A stretch of 64,000 nucleotides of DNA from Planktothrix sp. FACHB-1365 (GCF_014697575.1 NZ_JACJSC010000001.1:744001-808000), one strand, 5' to 3'. Shown: positions 9,423 through 18,957, counted from the stretch's first letter. The notes: generated by a model from the letters alone, not told the origin. Program-made: numbers and translations.

Positions 9423-9503
9423 TAGCGCTACGCATTACGGTGTTTGACATTTTTAAACTCTGAAACCCTTTCAATTCTTACTGTTCCCTTGGGCGTAGCG
9501 CTA
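9423..9503. repeat. Separated 11-bp inverted repeat
   Basis: The sequence tagcgctacgc at 9423-9433 is matched exactly in reverse complement by gcgtagcgcta at 9493-9503, with 59 bp between. It sits in the gap between the convergent hydrolase and SLH genes. It could be a dispersed repeat border; no function is assigned. Confidence 0.4.
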
Positions 9504-9526
9504 GAGCCCTGCCCCAGCGTCATCCC

Positions 9527-10603
9527 TCAGCGTGAGTTCACAATATAATCAGAAGAAATCGGTTCTACTTTTTTCTGATAAACTAACCCTTGGTAAATCA
9601 TAGAAGCGACTTCACCATAGGTAGCCGATTGATTGGGATTGAGAGTATTTTTATCAGGATAATTAACAACTAATCCGGCTTCCGTTGCGGCGGCAACACC
9701 CTCAACAGCCCACTCAGGAATTTGATCCATATCTTTAAAGAGTTTAAGGGTTTGTTGAGGATTTTTAGACGGTTTTAACTCTAACCCACTGGCTAAAGCC
9801 ACTAACACTTGAACGCGAGGAATTTCTTGTTTAGGTCGAAAGATATTTCCTGGATATCCCACTAAAAAACCCGATTGACTAACCTCTTTCAAAGCCGGTT
9901 TAGCCCAAAAGTTTTTAGGAACATCCTTAAATTGAATAGGGGATTGTTCAGGTTGTTGATTAAATGCCCTTTGTAATTGGGCGGCAAATTCTCCCCGTGT
10001 AATTTTTTCATCAGGTTGAAAGGGTTTTTGATCAGACCCGGTTGCCCAATTTTTACTCATAAAATAGGCAACAAATGGACTCGCCCAAGATTGGTCAGGA
10101 ACAGTAGAAGAGGGGGTTTCCAGAGGAGGTGGAGTCGTTAAACACACTTTTCCCCCTTGAGATGGAGTCGGACAAAGGGTTTCCCTTGGGTTGAGGGTAG
10201 TGGTTTGGGGGGGAACTGGGGGAACTTGTGCTGGAGGCGAGGTGGCGATGGGTGTATCCGGTGTGGTTTGAGGAATTAACCCTAAAGCAACCCACCAAGG
10301 TTGATTCACGGTTGGCTGAGGTGTAGGGGAAGGTGTGGTAGGTTGGGAAGTTGGGGGAGGCAAAGGTGAAACCCCATCCGGGAGGGAGCGTTCTAGGATT
10401 TGGGAGAACGTCTGATCTGTTGTCGAGGTTTGGGTTTCTGGGGCGGTTTGGTTGGGGGTGGTCGTTAATTTCCGGTTAGGATGGCTTAAAACCCAAAATA
10501 AAATTGTACCCATCGTTGCTAACGCAACAATAATGGCAATAACCTCATCAAAGCGAGGATTAGATTGACGATTGGAGGGATCAGGAGGATAAGATTGTGA
10601 CAT
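9527..10603 (-). CDS. S-layer homology (SLH) domain membrane-anchored protein
   Basis: The 358-residue protein has a short N-terminal cytoplasmic segment, one membrane helix (about 20-38), a long Pro/Thr-rich linker (about 45-170) and three SLH units (about 175-350: SPFVAYFMSKNW with ITRGEFAAQL, FKDVPKNFWAKPAL with IPRVQVLVAL, FKDMDQIPEWAVEGV with ATYGEVASMI). SLH domains bind cell-wall-linked polymers, so this is likely an envelope protein tethered to the cytoplasmic membrane and reaching the peptidoglycan. The second ATG at 10603 is chosen; ATG 10618 adds five residues and cannot be excluded, since neither has a clear ribosome binding site. Confidence 0.85.
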   Translation of the reverse strand: MSQSYPPDPSNRQSNPRFDEVIAIIVALATMGTILFWVLSHPNRKLTTTPNQTAPETQTSTTDQTFSQILERSLPDGVSPLPPPTSQPTTPSPTPQPTVNQPWWVALGLIPQTTPDTPIATSPPAQVPPVPPQTTTLNPRETLCPTPSQGGKVCLTTPPPLETPSSTVPDQSWASPFVAYFMSKNWATGSDQKPFQPDEKITRGEFAAQLQRAFNQQPEQSPIQFKDVPKNFWAKPALKEVSQSGFLVGYPGNIFRPKQEIPRVQVLVALASGLELKPSKNPQQTLKLFKDMDQIPEWAVEGVAAATEAGLVVNYPDKNTLNPNQSATYGEVASMIYQGLVYQKKVEPISSDYIVNSR

Positions 10604-10676
10604 AAGGATTAGTCCCATTATAGATACACTTATTTCAGCACAAAGGATTGATTTTTGACGATAGTGCGTAGCATGA

Positions 10677-10705
10677 GGGAACAGGGAACAGTCAGGAGTG
10701 AATGA
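10677..10705. repeat. Second copy of the 29-bp dispersed repeat
   Basis: This copy is identical over 29 bp to 2831-2859 (gggaacagggaacagtcagg and nine more bases). Both copies lie in intergenic DNA on the same strand. Confidence 0.65.
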
Positions 10706-10729
10706 TTTTCAGGTGTTGATCGGTTATTC

Positions 10730-10767
10730 AAAAAAGGTACTCCTGATGGGAATGAAGGAGTACCTTT
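10730..10767 (-). terminator. Intrinsic terminator of glgP
   Basis: Arms aaaggtactcct (10733-10744) and aggagtaccttt (10756-10767) form a perfect 12-bp stem with an 11-nt loop. Read on the minus strand, the stem is followed by a U-run (complement of the A-run at 10730-10735). It lies 67 bp after the glgP stop codon. Confidence 0.85.
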
Positions 10768-10833
10768 AAAATCGCTATAAACCGAAGGGAATCTATGAGA
10801 TAAAATTCACCTTATTTTTAATCCGATTCAGAA

Positions 10834-13371
10834 TTAACTAATAACGCGCAATCCAGCCGCTTCTGGGTTATATCCTTCCATTTCCACAGGAATAGATTTC
10901 ACGTTCCAGATTTGGTTACAATATTCACGGATGGTGCGATCGCTAGAGAATTTACCCATGCGGAGAGCATTCAGAATTGACATTCTTGTCCATTTTTGCG
11001 TATCTTGAAATGCCAAACTGACTTGTCGCTGACAATCAATATAAGCTTGATAATCCGCGAACAGCATATATTCATCATGGTACATTAAGGAATCCACCAA
11101 AGGTTTAAATAATTCCTCATTGCCATGGGAAAAATAACCCGATGAAATCCGATCAATCACGCCTTTTAATTCAGCATTTCGATGATAGTAATCGCTGGGT
11201 TTATAGCCTTTAGATTTTAAGGCATAAACTTCTTCTGCGGTTAAGCCAAACAGGAAGAAATTTTCAAACCCGGCTTCTTCGCGGATTTCAATATTTGCCC
11301 CATCCAAAGTACCAATGGTTAAGGAACCATTCATGGCAAACTTCATGTTTCCGGTTCCAGAAGCTTCTTTTCCGGCTGTAGAAATTTGTTCAGATAAATC
11401 CGCCGCCGGATAGATGCGTTGACCTAAAGAGGCGTTAAAGTTTGCCAAAAACACCACTTTTAACCGTCCCCGGACATCGGGATCTTTATTGACCACTTCC
11501 CCAACGGCATTAATCAATTTAATGATTAATTTTGCCATGAAATAGCCCGGAGCCGCTTTCCCCCCAAAGATAAAAGTTCGGGGATAAATATTAATATTGG
11601 GGTTCTGTTTGATGCGGTTGTACAGCGTAATAATGTGCAGCACATCCAAGTGTTGACGTTTATATTCATGAATCCGTTTCACCTGAATATCAAAGATGGA
11701 ATGGGGATCAACTTCAACGCCATTAAATTTCCAGATGTAATCCGCTAACAGTTGTTTATTGTACAGTTTAATTTGACGCCACTGTTCGCAGAATTCAGGA
11801 TCATCAATTTGGCTTTCTAATTGACGCAGTTGATCTAAATCTTTGAGCCAACCCTCACCCAATTTAGAGCTATAAAACTGCGATAACGTGGGATTACTCA
11901 ATAAAATCCAACGCCGGGGTGTCACCCCATTGGTTTTATTGAAAAACTTCTCTGGCCAGAGTTTATAAAAATCTCGCAGGGTATCTTTTTTCAACAAATC
12001 CGTATGCAGTGCCGCCACTCCATTAATCGCATGACTGCCAACACAGGCTAAATGAGCCATCCGCACAAATTTTTCTGGCCCTTCTTCAATTAAAGATAAC
12101 CGTCCCAATAAGGTGTCATCATCGGGATACCAGCGATGGACATCTTCTAAGAAACGACGGTTAATTTCATAGATGATTTCCAAGTGACGCGGTAACAAAT
12201 AGCCAAACAAACCCACTGACCATTTTTCTAAGGCTTCGGGTAACAAGGTATGGTTGGTATAGGCAAAGGTTTTTTGGGTGACTCGCCAAGCAGAATCCCA
12301 ATCAATCCCATGTTCATCTAACAACACCCGCATTAACTCAGCAATGGCAATGGCCGGATGGGTATCATTGAGTTGAATGGCGGCGGTTTCATTCAGGTTA
12401 TAAAGATTGTTATTGTGGCGGAGATGACGTTTAACAATATCCCGCAACGAACAAGCCACAAAGAAATATTGCTGTTCTAAGCGCAATTGTTTCCCTTGGG
12501 GGGTGTTGTCATTGGGATAGAGGACTTTAGAGATGGTTTCCGATCGCATTTTATCAGCTACCGCCCCATCATAATTCCCGGCGTTGAAGGCTTCAAAGTT
12601 AAAGGCGTCACTGGCTTCTGCTTTCCACAACCGCAGAGGGTTAACGGTGTTGGTATCATACCCAGGAACCGGAGTGTCATAGGGAATACCGATCACGGTT
12701 TTAGCCGGAATCCAGCGAATCCGTTCCCGTCCTTTCTCATCATGATAAATTTCGGTCTGACCGCCAAATTTCACCTCAACGGATTCTTCGGGACGGGGAA
12801 TTTCCCAAGGGTTGCCAAATCGTAACCATTTATCGGGAATTTCCGCTTGCCAACCATCTTGCATGGTTTGGTGGAAAATCCCAAATTCATAGCGAATACC
12901 ATAGCCAACGGCGGGAATTTCCAAGGTCGCCAGGGAGTCGAGGAAACAAGCCGCTAACCGTCCTAAACCGCCATTTCCTAAACCGGGGTCGGGTTCTTGT
13001 TCAAGGAGTTCATCTAAGTTGAGTCCTGATTCTTCCACCGCCTGACGGACGCGATCATAGAGGTGTAAGTTAATTAAACTGTTCCCTAAGTGTCGGCCCA
13101 TGAGGAATTCCGCAGACAAATAGTAAACGATTTTGACGCTATGGTCTTCGTAGGTTTTGACCGTTTTCAACCAACGGCTTAACAACCGATCCCGCAAGGT
13201 ATAAGCCAACGCCATATAAAAATCTTCCTTTGTGGCGATGGACTCGTACTTACCGAGTTCATAGAATAAATTATCGGCAAAAGCCCGTTTTAGGGTTTCC
13301 ACACTCGTTCCAGTGCGATCGTCCTCAATTTGGATGGGACATTCATTAATCGGAATCAAGGATTGAGTCAT
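10834..13371 (-). CDS. glgP: Glycogen phosphorylase
   Basis: The 845-residue enzyme releases glucose-1-phosphate from the ends of stored glycogen, using pyridoxal phosphate. The whole GT35 fold is present at the usual length: YYLSAEFLMGR near residue 85, GNGGLGRLAACFLDSLATL near 132, the HEYKRQHL segment near 568 and the cofactor-lysine motif EASGTGNMKFAMNG near 672-685. The start MTQSLIPINEC is preceded by aggaga about 6 nt upstream on the minus strand. It appears to be a single-gene transcript ending at the hairpin at 10730-10767. In cyanobacteria it supplies carbon at night or under stress. Confidence 0.97.
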   Translation of the reverse strand: MTQSLIPINECPIQIEDDRTGTSVETLKRAFADNLFYELGKYESIATKEDFYMALAYTLRDRLLSRWLKTVKTYEDHSVKIVYYLSAEFLMGRHLGNSLINLHLYDRVRQAVEESGLNLDELLEQEPDPGLGNGGLGRLAACFLDSLATLEIPAVGYGIRYEFGIFHQTMQDGWQAEIPDKWLRFGNPWEIPRPEESVEVKFGGQTEIYHDEKGRERIRWIPAKTVIGIPYDTPVPGYDTNTVNPLRLWKAEASDAFNFEAFNAGNYDGAVADKMRSETISKVLYPNDNTPQGKQLRLEQQYFFVACSLRDIVKRHLRHNNNLYNLNETAAIQLNDTHPAIAIAELMRVLLDEHGIDWDSAWRVTQKTFAYTNHTLLPEALEKWSVGLFGYLLPRHLEIIYEINRRFLEDVHRWYPDDDTLLGRLSLIEEGPEKFVRMAHLACVGSHAINGVAALHTDLLKKDTLRDFYKLWPEKFFNKTNGVTPRRWILLSNPTLSQFYSSKLGEGWLKDLDQLRQLESQIDDPEFCEQWRQIKLYNKQLLADYIWKFNGVEVDPHSIFDIQVKRIHEYKRQHLDVLHIITLYNRIKQNPNINIYPRTFIFGGKAAPGYFMAKLIIKLINAVGEVVNKDPDVRGRLKVVFLANFNASLGQRIYPAADLSEQISTAGKEASGTGNMKFAMNGSLTIGTLDGANIEIREEAGFENFFLFGLTAEEVYALKSKGYKPSDYYHRNAELKGVIDRISSGYFSHGNEELFKPLVDSLMYHDEYMLFADYQAYIDCQRQVSLAFQDTQKWTRMSILNALRMGKFSSDRTIREYCNQIWNVKSIPVEMEGYNPEAAGLRVIS

Positions 13372-13740
13372 TCAGTCTCCTATCTAAGCATCAATTAACG
13401 TTCAAGGATCATCTGGGTAACAGGATACAGATGGGTTAAGGTTGTTTATGTTGTGTTAATGACTATTGTTGGTCAACAATTCTGTATCCTGCACCTCAAT
13501 CGAGCACAATTTCCTAATTTTTAAGTTTAACTTAATCAAAATACAGATTTTTCCGCTCTTGTCAAGGGACTAACTCTGTGATTGATTTCGTCTAAAATTA
13601 TAACAATTGTTTGGGGATGAATCTAGGATTGGCTTTTGTCCTAATACTCAGTTTTACTCGCGATCGCTGCGTTTGGACACTTTAGCAGTAACCGATTGAG
13701 TCTGTCCTGATCATTCACTAATTTTTGAAAATTGACAAGA
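13372..13740. promoter_or_regulatory. glgP upstream region with inverted repeats
   Basis: This 369-bp gap holds no gene. It has two symmetric elements upstream of glgP: a 16-bp palindrome attgttg-gt-caacaat at 13465-13480, and a separated inverted repeat caggatacag (13421-13430) with ctgtatcctg (13482-13491) that encloses it. These could be operator sites. A HIP1 octamer lies near 13660. No RNA gene is visible. Confidence 0.35.
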
Positions 13741-14565
13741 TCAATCAGATAAAATACTTTTCTTTTTAAAGTTTAAGACTATTCCCAATATACCCATGAT
13801 TAATAAACTCAAAGAAGTTGAAGGTTCAGGCGCTTTGACCATTGTTTTACTATGTTGATAGGTAATTAACGTTAAACTTTGACTGTGACTAAACTCACGA
13901 GAATATAATCCTGACAACACAATATTAGCAGAAACTTGATTATCTTGAGCATTTGTTGTTATCAACGGTGACCAGTGAAAGCCCTGACTATTTTCTGTTG
14001 ATAAATTAAGCTGATTAGAAGAATTAAGTGAGCTATTGAGACTAAAAAAATCTAACAGATTATCCGTCAAATCATCAAATAAATAAAAAGCGATATAATT
14101 CTCTGCTTGAGCCGATTCTTTTGAGAAGGAACTTGGTATAACCTCCGAATTTAAAAGAGAAGAAACTTTAAAGGAAAATTCTTGATTTTCGGTAATTTTA
14201 AACTGATAACCTATAGCGACTGCTTGACTGTACGCTAAACCCAGATATTCTTGACCTTCTCCCTGAGCTTTCGCTTGAGAACTATTTTCCGTTAGAGTTA
14301 AACAATTTTCAGGTTCTAAACAAACATTAAAATTTGCATTAGCATTCGCTTCGGCTAATGTAATTCCTCGAACAGCTAATGCTAGGGTTTGAGCATCTGT
14401 AAAGGTGGAAGTGTTTGTAGGAACTTGGTTAAAATCAAAAATTAAAGTGTTTGTTTCAGCCTTCGCTAAGGTACCCGCAAAAACTGGAGAAACACTACTT
14501 AATAAAGCAATAACGGGAGTGGCAACTAGGAATAATTTCAGAGTTGTTTTGGGTGTAATATTCAT
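13741..14565 (-). CDS. PEP-CTERM sorting domain protein
   Basis: The 274-residue exported protein begins with a signal peptide (MNITPKTTLKLF, hydrophobic core, cleavage after VFAG near residue 31). It ends with a PEP-CTERM tail: APEPSTSLS, a hydrophobic helix and a basic NFKKK patch. Such tails are recognised by exosortase, which removes them while the protein passes to the envelope or extracellular matrix. The middle (about 35-240) is Ser/Asn/Gln-rich, probably beta-rich, and of no known family; it contains one Cys pair (CLEPENC). It is a single gene with upstream gap 14566-14750. The exact role is unknown. Confidence 0.82.
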   Translation of the reverse strand: MNITPKTTLKLFLVATPVIALLSSVSPVFAGTLAKAETNTLIFDFNQVPTNTSTFTDAQTLALAVRGITLAEANANANFNVCLEPENCLTLTENSSQAKAQGEGQEYLGLAYSQAVAIGYQFKITENQEFSFKVSSLLNSEVIPSSFSKESAQAENYIAFYLFDDLTDNLLDFFSLNSSLNSSNQLNLSTENSQGFHWSPLITTNAQDNQVSANIVLSGLYSREFSHSQSLTLITYQHSKTMVKAPEPSTSLSLLIMGILGIVLNFKKKSILSD

Positions 14566-14750
14566 GTTAAATCCTCTGGGTAAAATTTTAAATTAAAGTT
14601 AATCACGGGATCAATCCCGATAATCGATAGATTTAATCTAGTCTGTAGAGGAGGAAAATTAACAGGGTTTTATTTAAAGATTTTAGTTTTTTTTGTAAAG
14701 ATATCATATTAGGGAGTAAATTACCCATTCCCCATTCCCTCTTAACAATT

Positions 14751-16004
14751 ATGGCTGTGATCACAGAACTGAGAATTAATCATAAGCGCCTACACCATCG
14801 AATTTATGATTTAGCGAAGATTGGTCAACAACCGTCAGGAAGTATTCGCCGTTTGGCGTTTACCCCGGAAGATTTGCAGGCTCGTGAAGCCGTCAAACAA
14901 TGGATGTTAGAAGCGGGAATGACCGTGAGAACCGATGCTGCGGGAAATCTCATCGGTCGTTATCCGGGTCAAAATCAGATGGCTCCCGCTTTAGCAACGG
15001 GCTCTCACCTCGATACTGTGCCAACGGGAGGACGCTATGATGGAGTTTTAGGGGTATTAGCTGGCATCGAAGTAGCACAAACCTTGAAGGAGAATCATCT
15101 AAAACTGCATCATCCTTTAGAAGTCATTGTGTTTACCGATGAAGAAAGTACGATGATTGGGTGTCAGGCGATGGCGGGAACGGTGTTACTGGATAACCCA
15201 GAGCGTTATTCCTCTAAAACCGGAGAGTCGATTCAATCTAGTTTAAAACGGCTAGGGGGAAATTGGGAACAGTTAGCCACCGCACGACGTTCACGGGAAA
15301 ATATGGCAGCATTTTTAGAACTGCACGTTGAACAAGGAGCGATTTTAGAACGCAATGGGGTTTCAATTGGAATTGTTCAAGGCGTGGTGGGAATGGAACG
15401 CCAAAAAATCACGATTCTTGGACAAGCTAACCACGCCGGAACAACACCGATGGAAATGCGACAGGATGCGTTAGTCGCAGCAGCAGAATTAATTTTAGCA
15501 GTGCAAGAAATTGCGTTAAAAATGCCTTCTCAACCTGTTGCAACGGTGGGATATCTTCATGTATTCCCGAATGCGGTTAATATTATACCCGGACAAGTTG
15601 AATTATCTGTTGATATGCGGGATTTATCTCAGGATTGTTTACAGGAAATGTTAGAAAAATTAGATCATAAAATTATAGCGATCGCTAATTCAACAAATAC
15701 CCAAATTTCAATTATACCGTTACTCAGTGTTAAACCCACTTTAGCAGCCCTTGAAATTCAAAACACCATTGAATCTGTTTGTCAACAGTTAGAATTAAGT
15801 TATTTATCCCTTCCTAGTCGTGCGGGACATGATGCGTTAGAAATGGGGAGAATTACTAATATGGGGATGATTTTTGTTCCTTCCCAAGCGGGAGTAAGTC
15901 ATTCTGAAGCAGAATATACTTCCCCTGAACATTGTACCCAAGGAGCCAATGTATTGTTACACACTTTATTATTATTCGATCAAACCTATAGCAATCCTAT
16001 TTAA
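14751..16004 (+). CDS. M20 family Zn-dependent amidohydrolase (allantoate/N-carbamoyl amino acid type)
   Basis: The 417-residue enzyme matches the HyuC/AllC branch of the M20 peptidases. It has the metal-binding GSHLDTVPTGGRYDGVLG segment (about residues 84-101, with His86 and the bridging Asp97), the catalytic Glu pair FTDEES near 130, LHVEQG near 191 and the C-terminal SRAGHDALEMG with a metal-binding His. Members hydrolyse allantoate, ureidoglycolate or N-carbamoyl-L-amino acids and release ammonia. With no purine-degradation or hydantoinase genes nearby the substrate stays open. The start ATG follows an AT-rich leader with no strong ribosome binding site. Confidence 0.88.
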   Translation: MAVITELRINHKRLHHRIYDLAKIGQQPSGSIRRLAFTPEDLQAREAVKQWMLEAGMTVRTDAAGNLIGRYPGQNQMAPALATGSHLDTVPTGGRYDGVLGVLAGIEVAQTLKENHLKLHHPLEVIVFTDEESTMIGCQAMAGTVLLDNPERYSSKTGESIQSSLKRLGGNWEQLATARRSRENMAAFLELHVEQGAILERNGVSIGIVQGVVGMERQKITILGQANHAGTTPMEMRQDALVAAAELILAVQEIALKMPSQPVATVGYLHVFPNAVNIIPGQVELSVDMRDLSQDCLQEMLEKLDHKIIAIANSTNTQISIIPLLSVKPTLAALEIQNTIESVCQQLELSYLSLPSRAGHDALEMGRITNMGMIFVPSQAGVSHSEAEYTSPEHCTQGANVLLHTLLLFDQTYSNPI

Positions 16005-16009
16005 TTTGT

Positions 16010-16165
16010 GAAAAATCACCGTAGGGGTTGGGTTTCCCAACCCAAAACCCTAGAGGATTTGGCAACCCAACCCCTACAATAAAATATTATATGAAATTCC
16101 TAAATGTTTGCTACAAATCCCCCCTGTAGAGACTAGCCATGCTTAGTCTCTACAGGGGGGTTAGG
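16010..16165 (+). repeat. Composite dispersed repeat, copy 1
   Basis: The element consists of atttgtgaaa, then a stem-forming arm gtaggggttggg, a degenerate centre, the complementary arm cccaacccctac, the constant tail aataaaatattatatgaaat, a segment taaatgtttgctac and a terminal palindrome (16119-16160). Related copies are at 29366-29450 (without the palindrome) and, inverted, at 62474-62637. The layout, with internal stems, constant tail and location only between genes, suggests a non-autonomous mobile repeat. Confidence 0.7.
16119..16160. repeat. Palindrome at the end of composite repeat copy 1
   Basis: Arms cccccctgtagagacta and tagtctctacagggggg are perfectly complementary around the centre gccatgct. 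It belongs to the same GTAGAGAC palindrome family as 465-492, 46883-46910 and 62474-62519. Confidence 0.75.
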
Positions 16166-16242
16166 GAGGATCATCTGTAGCATCTATAATCGGATTTCAT
16201 ATTACAACGGTGGTAATTTGTACAGTAGAATTGCTAATTCAA

Positions 16243-17694
16243 TTAATCATTATGAGCGTGTTCAAACTCATAAATATAGAATAAACGACTGAATTTTTTT
16301 AAATAATATCCAGCCGTTGCAAAGGCGATCGCACATCCTAATAAAACCCAAAAACCTATCGGCGGAATTGCAGTTAATTGCTCAACTGTTCGGGCATCAA
16401 CCATAACACCTAACCCAAAACAAAGGATAGCAGCAATATAGGAAAATACCGTTAATCGGTTAATATTTTTTAGAGCATTTTGACAGACTTGACAATGTTG
16501 GGTGTGAGTTGACCAAACATCAAATAACTGTTGTTTATTTAACTCAGGAAGAGGAAGATGGGGGTTACATTCTTCAGACCAAGGAATACCACCGCCTGCC
16601 CGTTTTTCAAGCCATTGACGGAACGTAATTACCATTTTATCCTGGGGATTGGGTGTATAAACTTCCTCTAACCAGCGTTTATTTTTCCGTTTGGCTAATA
16701 TTTTTTCTTGATAGTGTAAAAACACTAAATCTTGGTGCATAAATAAGGGAGCTAAAACATGATTTAACCAAATGGGCATTGGTAGGGCAAAAAAGCCTAT
16801 CCCGCCCGGTGTTTTACCTTGCTTACTTTTAATTAAAATCTGACGGCCAAAAGTCCGACACCAACCCGGACGAGTGGGAGTTGCATATAACGCTAAGACC
16901 ATTTTTCCCCCATCTACATTAGTCGCGTAAATTTTCTGATGACAGGGAGGTTGAAAATCATGAACCGCTTCTACAACGTGGGGTTGAGTCGGTATAATTT
17001 TAAAGGCAAATCCCTCTTGAGTCGATATTTTTCGCAGGGAAATCATGTCATAATATTTAGCATCTTTGTAGCGATTGCCGATAATTCCATGATGGGAAAC
17101 CGGAACATGGGCGGGGTCAGAAATATTCTCCATAAAGAAATCCCAACCGTAGGGAATATCCCGAAAACTCCAAGGTAACTTAACAATTTGATCTGAATTT
17201 TCTTCTAATTCAGGAATCAGACGAGGAGATTTTAACAAGCTTTCCTGTTGAGCTTCGGAACCGGATTCTCCCCAAACCCATAATAAACCCTGACGTTCTT
17301 GGGTGGGATAAACCACAGCGCAGGATTTCGGGTTAGAACAATGTTTTGCTTCGGTTTCGCTATCTTGAGATTGGGGAATGCTAACACAATTTCCCTCACC
17401 ATCGAACCGCCAAGCATGATAAGCGCACAGAAGTGTGCCATCGGACTCAACCCGACCTTCAGACAAGGGGACGAGGCGATGGGGACAAGCATCCGCAAAA
17501 CAGCGCCATTGACCTGAAGCATCCCGCCATAAAACCAGATCTTTGCCTAATAATTGCACGGGATGGGGACGAGTGGGATCAATAAATTCCACCGCAGCGA
17601 CGGGATACCATTGTTTTGTCCATTGAAATTGTTCAGTTTCGGTTTGGGGATGTTCGATGAATGTGGGGTTCAGGTTTTGTTGTAGGGAAGTCAT
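16243..17694 (-). CDS. Rieske 2Fe-2S oxygenase of the pheophorbide a oxygenase (PaO) family
   Basis: The 483-residue protein has an N-terminal Rieske domain with Cys70-Pro-His72 and Cys90-Ala-Tyr-His93 as cluster ligands. A mononuclear-iron motif ENISDPAHVPVSHHG follows near residue 190. A late CQVC pair (about 405) is the redox CxxC of PaO/Tic55-type proteins, and two C-terminal membrane helices (about 415-435 and 445-465) complete the architecture. Family members oxidise chlorophyll breakdown products or related tetrapyrroles at membranes; the cyanobacterial substrate is not settled. A TnpB element ends about 50 bp upstream of its start, so its native promoter is probably displaced or lies within the element. 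Confidence 0.88.
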   Translation of the reverse strand: MTSLQQNLNPTFIEHPQTETEQFQWTKQWYPVAAVEFIDPTRPHPVQLLGKDLVLWRDASGQWRCFADACPHRLVPLSEGRVESDGTLLCAYHAWRFDGEGNCVSIPQSQDSETEAKHCSNPKSCAVVYPTQERQGLLWVWGESGSEAQQESLLKSPRLIPELEENSDQIVKLPWSFRDIPYGWDFFMENISDPAHVPVSHHGIIGNRYKDAKYYDMISLRKISTQEGFAFKIIPTQPHVVEAVHDFQPPCHQKIYATNVDGGKMVLALYATPTRPGWCRTFGRQILIKSKQGKTPGGIGFFALPMPIWLNHVLAPLFMHQDLVFLHYQEKILAKRKNKRWLEEVYTPNPQDKMVITFRQWLEKRAGGGIPWSEECNPHLPLPELNKQQLFDVWSTHTQHCQVCQNALKNINRLTVFSYIAAILCFGLGVMVDARTVEQLTAIPPIGFWVLLGCAIAFATAGYYLKKFSRLFYIYEFEHAHND

Positions 17695-17743
17695 AAATTT
17701 TCTGCCTGTTGAACCGAAATAGTTTAACTACTAATTTGACACT

Positions 17744-17771
17744 CCCCCGCCAAGCTACGCTGTGACGGGGG
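17744..17771 (-). mobile_element. Right-end hairpin of the IS200/IS605-type (TnpB) element
   Basis: The six-base arms cccccg (17744-17749) and cggggg (17766-17771) pair around a 16-nt loop. The tnpB stop codon lies inside this hairpin, which is the usual arrangement for the right end of IS1341/IS605 elements. There the 3' end of the gene overlaps the guide (omega) RNA scaffold. The exact cleavage site cannot be fixed from one copy. Confidence 0.6.
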
Positions 17772-18957
17772 ATTCTTGTTTCACGGAAGAATGCTTTTTG
17801 GTGCTTGCACCAACGAGTCTTACATCCTCTCCACAAGCTTGAATTTCTGCGTGTCCCGCAGTATGGGTTGACAGTATTTTTATACCTTCTTCCCTAATAT
17901 TACGTGCTGCGTTTTCATCTCGATCATGGTGAGTTTGACAATTTGGGCAAACCCATTCTCGAACACTTAAATTTAATGAATTGTTTTTGAATTGGCAGCA
18001 ATGACAAAGCTTTGTACTGGGAAAGAATCTGTCAACTTCAATTAGCTTTCCACCTTCTCTTTCTAGTTTGTAGCTCAGGAAGTTAATTAGCATCCCAAAG
18101 CCAGCATCTAATACAGATTTTGCTAACTTGGTACGTGCTAATCCTTTCACACAAAGGTTTTCCACTACAATGACTTGGTTTTCGTCAACTAACTTTCGAG
18201 AGAGTTTATGAAGAAAGTTAACTCTTGTATTTGCTATTTTTTCATGAACTTTAGCAACTCTTTTAACTTGCTTTTTGCGATTATTAGACCCTTGGGTCTT
18301 CCGAGACAATGCTTGCTGTCTTCTTCTTAATCGCTTGGCATATTTTCTAGTGGGCTTAATGGGATCAACCTTTGTATAGGTTTCACCGTCAAACACGGTT
18401 ACCAAACTCGTTAACCCTAAGTCAATTCCTGAGATTTTTCCGTTTTTATTAGCAGTTAAATCGTCAATCTCAAACAAAATAGCAGCAAAATATTTATCTG
18501 TACTTGTCCTAGACACGGTAACAGATTTAATCTTACTGCTAATTGTTTTTGGAATTCTGGCTTTGACAATCCCTAACTTCGGAAGCTTTAAGCCACTCCC
18601 TTGAATTGAACAACTTTCGGGATAACGAATTGATTGTTTTTTGTGCTTGCTTTTGAATTTAGGAAATCTAGCTCTTTTTTGAAAGAAGTTTTTAAGCGCT
18701 GATTCCAAATTCTTTAGTGATTGTTGTAATGTGGCAGCAGTTGCTTCTTTTAGAAACAGGTAATCCGGTTGCTTTTTGAGTTCGGTTAAATGTTTTGCCA
18801 TGTCGCAATAACTTAACCCTTTTCCGGTTTCCTTGTACTGAGTGTTAGTTTTCTCAAGGTAATAATTCCAAACGAATCTACAACAACCAAAACTTTTTGC
18901 TAAAGCTGTTTGCTGTTCCTTGTTTGGATAAATTCTGACTTTGAGAACGTCTAACAT
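17755..18957 (-). CDS. tnpB: RNA-guided endonuclease TnpB (IS200/IS605 OrfB family)
   Basis: The 400-residue protein has the N-terminal OrfB_IS605 region (VRIYPNKEQQ, FGCCRFVWNYYL) and a complete RuvC-like nuclease: GIDLGL with Asp179, VVENL with Glu266, and HDRDENAARNI with Asp347. It also has a zinc ribbon with Cys318, Cys321, Cys337 and Cys340. TnpB proteins cut DNA guided by a right-end RNA and help the element persist; transposition needs a TnpA, which is absent here, so this copy depends on a TnpA elsewhere. The reading frame is intact and all catalytic residues are kept, suggesting recent arrival or selection. It interrupts the interval between the divergent oxygenase and aldo/keto reductase genes. 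Confidence 0.95.
   Translation of the reverse strand: MLDVLKVRIYPNKEQQTALAKSFGCCRFVWNYYLEKTNTQYKETGKGLSYCDMAKHLTELKKQPDYLFLKEATAATLQQSLKNLESALKNFFQKRARFPKFKSKHKKQSIRYPESCSIQGSGLKLPKLGIVKARIPKTISSKIKSVTVSRTSTDKYFAAILFEIDDLTANKNGKISGIDLGLTSLVTVFDGETYTKVDPIKPTRKYAKRLRRRQQALSRKTQGSNNRKKQVKRVAKVHEKIANTRVNFLHKLSRKLVDENQVIVVENLCVKGLARTKLAKSVLDAGFGMLINFLSYKLEREGGKLIEVDRFFPSTKLCHCCQFKNNSLNLSVREWVCPNCQTHHDRDENAARNIREEGIKILSTHTAGHAEIQACGEDVRLVGASTKKHSSVKQESPVTA

Noticed and set aside
17232-17522. Out-of-frame 96-codon frame inside the Rieske oxygenase gene
   Set aside because: It is a frame shadow of the oxygenase; the main frame has the Rieske and iron ligands.
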